In this document: positions 57,401 through 64,000 of the stretch, piece after piece | How the letters are laid out: each line of letters opens with the position of its first letter | Position numbering within the stretch: the first letter of the stretch is position 1 | NCBI GenBank assembly: GCA_963969395.1 | Contig: OZ017805.1 | Location: 12,524,001 to 12,588,000, forward strand | DNA length: 64,000 nucleotides | Source of the DNA: Pseudoscleropodium purum | Taxonomy: Eukaryota > Streptophyta > Bryopsida > Hypnales > Brachytheciaceae | Reading direction: 5' to 3' | Notes under the pieces: generated by a model | Seen by the model: only the letters and a program-made list of their open reading frames with translations | What the model was told of the DNA's origin: nothing | Database searches by the model: none | Made by a program: the position numbers and the translations under genes

Positions 57401-60290
57401 GCTATAGCCAATCCGTTTCTAGAGGATGAGTGGCTTCAAGAGGTAATTGGTTTACGAACTTCAAATTCTTTTGATTTCGTGTGGTTACTTTTCTATTTAG
57501 GATATTGATTTGCGTTTGTGTTATGGTAGATTGAACAGCACTAGAGCTTAAACACTGTCCAAGAATTGACCTTAGACAAGCTCCAATCCATTGCAACTGC
57601 CAATGTTGATCCAAGACACAAAGTAAAGTAGCTTAAATAGATTAACTCATCCGCCCCTATTGATGAGGCACGTTGCATTCCACCAAGACCAACAAACAAT
57701 GATAAAATAACAAGCTTCCTCACAAAAGCTGTTTGATATGCTAGGGTGAGTTTTGTTCATGTATCAGGTAACCAAGCTTCTAGAATTTCTTATATTGTTT
57801 CAAACTTCTAATTTTTTTCTTCTTTACCTCATTTGACAAATGGAGGATTCTGCCTTCAAGTTATATAACAGTATCATTAAGGCCGACAACATTCTCATAA
57901 ATATAGAGGTGCCTATAGAGCCGGTGACACTTCCTAACTACATTGAGGGATGGTGGATGAAATTGTGGGACCATGCATATGCCGAAGCCTTCAAGGGTGC
58001 TAATTCTTTTTAAAAGTTAGATTCCTTTAAGGACTACAAGAACTCCACCCTTGTTGTGAAGAGGGCCATTTATAGATTTAAAATTGTTTTCAATTCTTTG
58101 AGATTCATGGGTGCCACATTCTTTTCATTCAATGACTTCTTGTACTTCACGTGGAAGATGTCAATGGTACACTCTAATGCAAAAATTGATTTTTGACTAT
58201 ATATTTCAAATTCAAGTTGTACGCAAAGAAGGCCATTTTGAAGGTTGATTTACTACCTTTTCTCAACACCTAGCTAGATTGCACTTTCGACGCCTTTATG
58301 TTCTTGCCTGATCAAGATAGAAACTGGCCTAGTAGTCATTTTCAAGTTGGCGCTTGGTACCTAGAATGCAATGGCGGATGTACACCACCCGAGGAAGAAG
58401 CTCTTTTTAAAAGCATTAAAGAGAGTCCAACTGTGAAGGGAGAGTTATTTGAGTTTGTAGGCCTTGAAGATGAAGCGTGGGAGAAGGCCTTGAAGGAGTG
58501 GGAGTTAGCCAACAAAAAGAAAGAAGAAAAGTGGGAAACCGCAAAAAAGAAGCTTGAAGAAAACAAAGTCAAGAAGAGAGAATGAAGAATAGAGAAAGCT
58601 AAGATTGATGCCCAAGGCAAGCAAATAGGGAAGAAGAGAAAAATAGAGACTCCGTTGGTGGATCAAGCGACTAGTCTTGAAGCCATGAAAGAATCTTCTT
58701 TAGACTTCTCGTTCACTCAGTCGTACTTGTTGCATGGCCTACATTCTCAGCTTCCAGACTTTAGTACGATAGCCACTTTTGACCAATGTATCTTGAATGT
58801 TTTTGTCTCTAGTTTGGTTGGATCGGAGAAAGGTCCCATCTCGCAAGCGTATAAGGATATAATCACCTTTCTAAAAAAGGTACTTCATACAATATTGAAT
58901 AAATTTGTTGATCTTTGCAAACTTGTTAGTATGTTTCCTAAACTTATGCACCTTTTTACTCCGTCATGCTATTGCAATTGTCTGTTTAACTAAAGTTTAT
59001 AGTTCTTGACACTCTTATATGTATATAGCATGTCTTGGACAAAATATGCTTTTTTTTATGGAGTGGTTATAGGTGAAGTAGTTGTGAATTTGATAATTGT
59101 TGATGTTTCGGAAGGTTTACCGGTCCCATCGTTTCCATTCTACCAATGTTAGTTCTAGTGTGGAACTAGTTCTTGAAAGACAATTTGCAAGCCATTTTTG
59201 ACTTTGTAGAGAATTATTTGCACAACGTTGGTGCTCTTTTTGTAATCTATCCTTTCAACCAGGACATCAAGTCCTACTTCTTGGGATTTTGCAAATCATA
59301 TGGGTTTAAATCTAAGAGGGAGTATTGGGGCACAAATAGATAGCATTTAACATCGCCAGTGGACCCTTTTGAAACGGTAAGCCTTCTTTTATGGCTAGTT
59401 GTCAATCTTTTGAATTGACTTTATGTTCAAGTTGAATTGAATATATTTTTGACTTTGATACTAATTCTAGACTTTGTGTAGAGACAACACTTTAAAATGT
59501 CGCTATATGTGAAGGCTATTACTAGCCCGTCCACCTCTCGAATTACATTCTAGTACATCCCAACACATGTACTAGTAGACGTTGATGTAGCCAAAAATGA
59601 CCTGGTGTAAAATTTTTGCAACAAGGAGGATCAGACTATAAATGGCAATATTCCTTGGCGTGGGTCATGAGAGAAGGCTTGCACCTTCATGCAAATGCTC
59701 ATTGAAGCAACTACCTTATCTAGTCACATCATTGTAGATTGCTCTACGTTTACAAGTTAGTTTCATGATTTTTTATTAATTCTATAGTTGTTGATTCTCA
59801 TTAGTTATATTCTAGGTAATTCTATTAATTTTTGCTTTGGCATCTATCTATCTCTACAAGTGCCAGCATTTACATATGTTGGGCTACAAGGTGGCATATA
59901 GTGGCCTTAGAGGAGGATAGGCTTAATTTTGAAGCCCTCCTTGCTTTGGTTAATCGCCCCGCTACGATTCTAGAGCTTACATCACAAACCTCTAAAGCCG
60001 CCTTTGTTGATTTGGATGAGGAAGTGGTGCTGGATCAACATGTGACAAAGATATCACAATTTAGTAAGTTAATCCCTATACTTTTGAATTACAACTATAT
60101 GATTGCTTTTGTAAATTGTTCTTATATTCTTTTCTTGTTCTTTTATAGACAAGGCACAAAAATGAAGATGTTGTCACATCAACCATTCTTTACAAATCTA
60201 GCCTTCTTCCCTAATCCCCCTAAAACTTTTCAATTGCTAGTGTATGTTGAAGCAATAGCCAGGTAGCCTAAGATTCATGACCCCAAACCA
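54460..60290 (+). pseudogene. ParB-like plus DNA-methyltransferase-like protein, intron-bearing, degenerate
   Basis: A likely first exon ends at 54767 before GTAAGT and is basic (GKKRRRSSLRYSSSKELKR). After an array-bearing intron, an acceptor TTTTGTAG at about 56160 opens MDEEGTFLLCNSLQEV. Then MRIKPHHLSRMDIPLCHLVL, a YYVSISN-like strand and FFICDGNHHCIAWM (56680-56724), matching the ParB/sulfiredoxin-fold signature DGNHR..A with His for Arg. Further exons are 57240-57440, 57530-57740 and from 57840 (donors GTAATT and GTGAGT). A Lys/Glu coiled coil lies at 58450-58600. A methyltransferase-like part follows: NLIIVDVSEGLP (about 59090), VGALFVIYPFNQDIKSYFLG, then VDCSTFT (59733-59753), and after an intron SIYICWATRWHIVALEEDR, like motif I and the next strand of N4/N6 methylases. 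Tail to about 60290. Domain naming is my inference; decay is clear from stops (HH, TAG at CAG). Confidence 0.55.
55139..56050. repeat. ~7 tandem units of ~130-140 bp in a probable intron
   Basis: The unit is keyed by GGTGGCAAGGGCT(T/C)CC(T/C)TTGGAT or GGTGGCAAGGACTC, then a TTGCATAA/ATTATAGTA part, CATCAGTCCATTGCAAGAGC, CCGTCCACCTCTCTAG, TTTTTT and AGGTCACC, restarting at about 55139, 55270, 55400, 55545, 55685, 55825 and 55945. It lies between the probable first exon (ending 54767) and the ParB-like exon (starting about 56160). An array also precedes the DUF7869-type gene, with different sequence. Confidence 0.78.
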
Positions 60291-61420
60291 CATTCTAGAA
60301 CACAAATAATAGATCCACGGGTTCAAGTTTTTATAGATGATTCCACTAAAGATTCTAGTCATGAGTCATCAAACACAGATGAGAGCTCTACATCTCGATC
60401 TTCAAGCAATACCTAAGCTTAAAGATACTTCCAATATATATCTATTGTGTTTTCATATATATATATATATATATATATCTATAAAGTTAAAATGTCTTCT
60501 TTTTGTATGGAGTGTTATTGTTTTTTCTAGTCTATGGTGCTTTTTATTGTAGTTTGTGCTGTAAACCCTTATAGTACTTCACTTTATATATTCTGATACA
60601 ATAAAGTTGCAATACTTTTGAATCCATGGTCTTAGGTCTACATCTAAAAATTTCCAAAAAAATTCATCCAAACTTTGAGGCTCTTAGGCTCTTGGGCTCA
60701 TACTCCAAAGCTCACAAAATAGCATCCCTGCATGTTGTTGGACATCTACACAATAATTTTGCTTTAGACAACATCATGTTTCACTTTTCCAAAGGCAAGT
60801 CACGTATCTACATTGGAGTTTGCAATTAGGGCATGACCACTATAGCTACTAAAGGCCTACTTTAAATTTGGTAAAATTGCTCAAATGATCAATAAGCAAT
60901 GCATGTTGGAGGCCTATTTCAAATTGCAATAGAAAACTGAAGGAATGGGCATGTTTACCTTCGATGTATTTAGAAATGTGTTTCACCAATACTTGGACCG
61001 CTTTTGCTTGAAGTATTTGGATTACCGCAGTAGTTTGGCCCATGTGATGAATTGAATTTGTAATGGATTCAACTCACTTGTGCTACATGAACATTTTTGT
61101 CATTCATATTAATAGGGTAGTAGTTCAATATACTATATAGAACTCTGTAATTAGTTGAGGAATACAGAGTTGAGGAGGTAATAACATCATAATCATTATT
61201 TTAGGAGTATTGGACCCTCCCAAAATAATATTATCCATTTGTACTTCTTATACATAAGGTTGTGTAGAATAGATAAAAGTTGGAGGAATATCAATTCCTT
61301 AGTTGTAATTTATCATCTCTATTAAAATTAGAATCCAAGCAATTACACTACCTTCTATAAAGTAAAATTTCAAGTAATAATAGAAATTAATTATGTAAGT
61401 GTATATTGTATACCTTCTCA
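60291..61420. other. Intergenic DNA, no gene seen
   Basis: Begins with the tail of the ParB/methyltransferase-like relic. An (AT)n run is at 60457-60479. The frames at 60626-60829 and 60849-61043 have no family pattern. Confidence 0.5.
60457..60479. repeat. (AT)n microsatellite
   Basis: About eleven AT units in a row, flanked by TTTTC and CTATAAAG. Confidence 0.95.
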
Positions 61421-61640
61421 AACACCAAGTCATGAGCTAAAGGATTGGTTGTAAAAAGCTATGTATCTCATATAGGTGGTCCGAATTTGATTCTTGTTGA
61501 ATTTATCTGAACGACTATGAGATGTACATGACTTGGTCTTACTTAGTGAGCTTGAATGGCAGGAAAATTGAAACAACCAACTAGCCCCATTCCAAAAACT
61601 ATGACAAGTACTTATTGCATTAAGAAAAATATAAAGTAGT
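61421..61640 (+). mobile_element. tRNA-derived SINE, copy 2
   Basis: Plus-strand partner of the copy at 9715-9938. The head CACCAAGTCATGAGCT contains a diverged box A (GAGCTAAAGGATTGGTTG, 61434-61451). Box B reads GGTCCGAATTT (61478-61488), one change from GGTTCGA. The body shares ATGTACATGACTTGGT, AAACAACCAACTAGC(C) and GACAAGTACTT. It is more diverged from the tRNA consensus than copy 1. Confidence 0.7.
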
Positions 61641-63589
61641 CCTTGCCAATCTTTTTATTGTAATTCATTGACATTTTCTAAGAACATTTATAAATTAAAA
61701 ATTAAAAAAAAAAGATTCAAATATAGATAGAAGCAATTTCATAATGTGTATATATATGCATATAAAAAACTATGTATAAGTGCACTTGGCAAGCAAGACA
61801 CTTCATACAATATAGGACAAACCATCTCAATACAAATATATAAAATCTAATTGTAATATTCTAATCTATAATATATACTCTACATTCTACAATCTTAATA
61901 CAAAATATTCTATAGTTATACTAAACTAAAAAAAGGAAAAAAACATGTAATTCATACTATTAAATGTAATTGCCAATACAATATTGTGAGTGTTTTTAAC
62001 TCCACCTCTAGAATAAAAACGTGCACATAGGTTCTAGTGGCAATGTTAGTAAATTTTGGTGGGGTTTTGTAAACTTAGTGTTCTTTGGCCTTTTAAGCAA
62101 TAGACTTTTTGTTTTTACGTTTCCTTGAACTTAATTGTATGTTACTTACCTATTTAATTGTATAAAAGTTCAATTCTAAATTAGCACGTGAAGACTAACC
62201 TACTTGTGGTAATTGGCTAAACTAAGTTTTAGAAGATGATTTACTCTTTTCAAAATGGTAAAGCATTTCAAGTTCTACAACTTCTAATGAAAACTATCAA
62301 TGGATGAAAATTACTCTTAATTCTATCCTAAAAACTTCATCCACTATGTAGAAATAGTAAATTGTTTCTAAATAATTCTAAATTTTAAAAATATGATTGT
62401 TAATTAGTTAAACTAGTGGTTTGTCAAGAGAAAACCAAATTTCAACTTATTTTGGAAAAGTTCATCCAAAATAGAGCCAAACTTCATCCATCCTTTATTA
62501 CTTTGAAAATGAAGTAATTTCCAAAGTAAGGATAGAATTGGAATCTATAAAAGATTCTTTATTTGATTTTTTCTTGGAAAGATTCTTTAATGATTTAAAA
62601 AAAATATTTTAAATTAATCTTCTTTAAATTTAGTCTTAAATTTATTATATTAGATTTTAAACCTAATTTTTCCTAATATTCTAATTTCCTCTAATTATTT
62701 GGGTTCCTTTTAATAATTCTATAATTACTTTGTCATTAATCTTAACTACCAAAATTCTAACTGATAGAATCCTATGTTAATTTAAATTCAAAGTTTTAAA
62801 ATCAATTGCAATTAAAGTAAAAGGGGAATTAACATACTTCTCCCTTGAAGGAGTCCTAAGTGTATTGTTTTATAGTATCTATCACCATCCATGATTGTCT
62901 ATGCTATTGGTTTTGATTTTAGTACTTTGTTGTAAATAAGCTTGATTTGATGATGGTTGTACATTGTTTCAAATAAATCCTAATTTTATTTAGGAATTAT
63001 TTTAATACTTGAAACAATTTAATCCACTAAATCAAGTCAAATTTCATTGTTAGTTGAATTTTTAAAATTAATTGTTATTTCATTTGATTGTTTTGGATGT
63101 ATTAGATGAGGTTTTGTTTTATTGATTTGTCTTATTAGGCCTAATAAAACAAATCCAAACCAACATTCAATTGGACTCACAATTAATTCCAAACAACCAA
63201 AATTTTCAATAATAAAAGGAATAAAATCTAATGAAAATTCCCTAATGAATAGTAATTAATAGGAAAAGGAATAATGGATCACTAAATGACGCTATGCTGA
63301 ATAGTAACATGCTTACTTTAATACTTTTTTATTATTTGATGTTGGATTCCTGTCTCTAATCTCTTCTTAGTCTTCTCCTTCACCTAGTTCTTCATCATTT
63401 GTTGTAAGTCATTTGGAAGTGGAGAGATGGAGTGGAAACAAGTTAGCTTGGCATGCAATTATAAGTTTGGAAAAGTTATACCTTAGTGTGAGGGAACAAA
63501 AGTTGGTTGGCAAGAAAGCAATGGCCTAGCGTTGTGTCCAATTTTAAATTGAACACAATGTATTTAGATTTTCAATTGAATTGATTTAG
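61641..63589. other. AT-rich intergenic DNA
   Basis: Very AT-rich with no coding region. Near 62430-62530 short inverted and direct echoes of CAAACTTCATCC and GAAGTAATTTCC occur, reminiscent of the foldback at 16232, but I cannot define an element. Confidence 0.55.
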
Positions 63590-64000
63590 CATCCAGCAAC
63601 GTAATACAGCACCTTGAACCTCAACCAGCACTCCAGTCCAGTACAACCCCTCTGTAACCAGAGCCCAGTATAGATTCCCGAATCCCAGCGAGCGACCAGA
63701 GCCCCAGAGCACAGAATCCCGGAGCGAGTCCAGCCGCCAAGAGCCCTGTGTCGCACCCTGAACCCAGTACAGCACCTTCGGGTCCAAGCAGAGGACCCGG
63801 AGTACTAATAAAGCGGGGCTCTCAATACCCGGCCTTTTATGGCTGACTTGTCATCGGCCTCACGGCTTGCCGATTGCAACAGCCCTCCGGTACCCGGCTT
63901 TCTAACTGTTCCAATATCTGGCCTTGCGGACTGCCTGATACTCGGCCTTACGGCTGGTCAGTAATTGCTAATATGTTGCTGGTAGCTGGTTATTAACTAG
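63590..64000. other. GC-rich sequence running off the window, probable retroelement edge
   Basis: The base composition switches abruptly from AT-rich to GC-rich at about 63590. CAGCACCTTGAACC and CAGTACAGCACCTTCGGG recur, and near the end a spaced series of CCGGCCTT..GGCTG units appears (63830-63960). AATAAAG at 63806 could be a polyadenylation signal. The composition and phrases resemble a young LTR or similar element whose remainder lies outside the window. No protein motif is recognised. Confidence 0.4.

Noticed and set aside
1..64000. Organelle or bacterial insert
   Set aside because: I see no recognisable chloroplast, mitochondrial or rRNA genes and no operon-like block; all coding relics are eukaryotic transposon-like, with introns in at least one.

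Overview
This window looks like intergenic chromatin from a land plant with a large, repeat-choked nuclear genome. It is mostly AT-rich and I found no intact host gene. The evidence for a plant is: plant-type transposon families (hAT, CACTA-type MITEs, pogo-like, a Mutator-like transposase with zinc finger and SWIM remnants), a tRNA-derived SINE, a short TTTAGGG-type telomeric run, and old reading frames broken mainly by CAG-to-TAG changes, as expected from CHG cytosine methylation. Several degenerate protein families resemble ones I associate with seed-free plants and gymnosperms; the species cannot be fixed from the sequence.

Layout: 0-4.7 kb is AT-rich with a 359-bp direct duplication. 4.7-6.2 kb is an array of about 14 diverged units of ~110 bp, each centred on a palindrome, directly in front of a DUF7869-type transposase pseudogene (6.3-9.3 kb) that is split by a hAT MITE. 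9.7 kb holds a SINE. 13.3-15.8 kb (minus) is a pogo-like transposase relic. 17.2-18.5 kb is a ~60-bp tandem array split by a second kind of hAT MITE. 21.9-25.5 kb is a third-party nest: a hAT MITE broken by a 3.28-kb GC-rich element (copy A). 27.6-31.4 kb is copy B and 40.95-44.5 kb copy C of the same element family. 32.2-36.0 kb (minus) is a hAT transposase relic broken by three small foldback elements. 37.4-40.5 kb (minus) is an unrecognised coiled-coil pseudogene split by another hAT MITE. 48.1-49.1 kb is an unrecognised pseudogene. 50.2-53.7 kb (minus) is a Mutator-like transposase relic split by the fourth hAT MITE. 54.5-60.3 kb is an intron-bearing pseudogene that appears to combine a ParB-like domain with a DNA-methyltransferase-like domain, with a ~135-bp tandem array in a probable intron. 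A second SINE is at 61.4 kb, and at about 63.59 kb a GC-rich sequence begins that runs off the edge.

Most interesting are (1) the ParB-like plus methyltransferase-like pseudogene, whose domain order is that of bacterial/phage ParB-methylase fusions; (2) the 3.3-3.7 kb TG...CA element family with 5-bp target duplications, no visible terminal direct repeats and one conserved 550-655-codon frame; and (3) the palindromic repeat array next to the DUF7869-type transposase. All family assignments were made by eye from residue patterns, without database searches.
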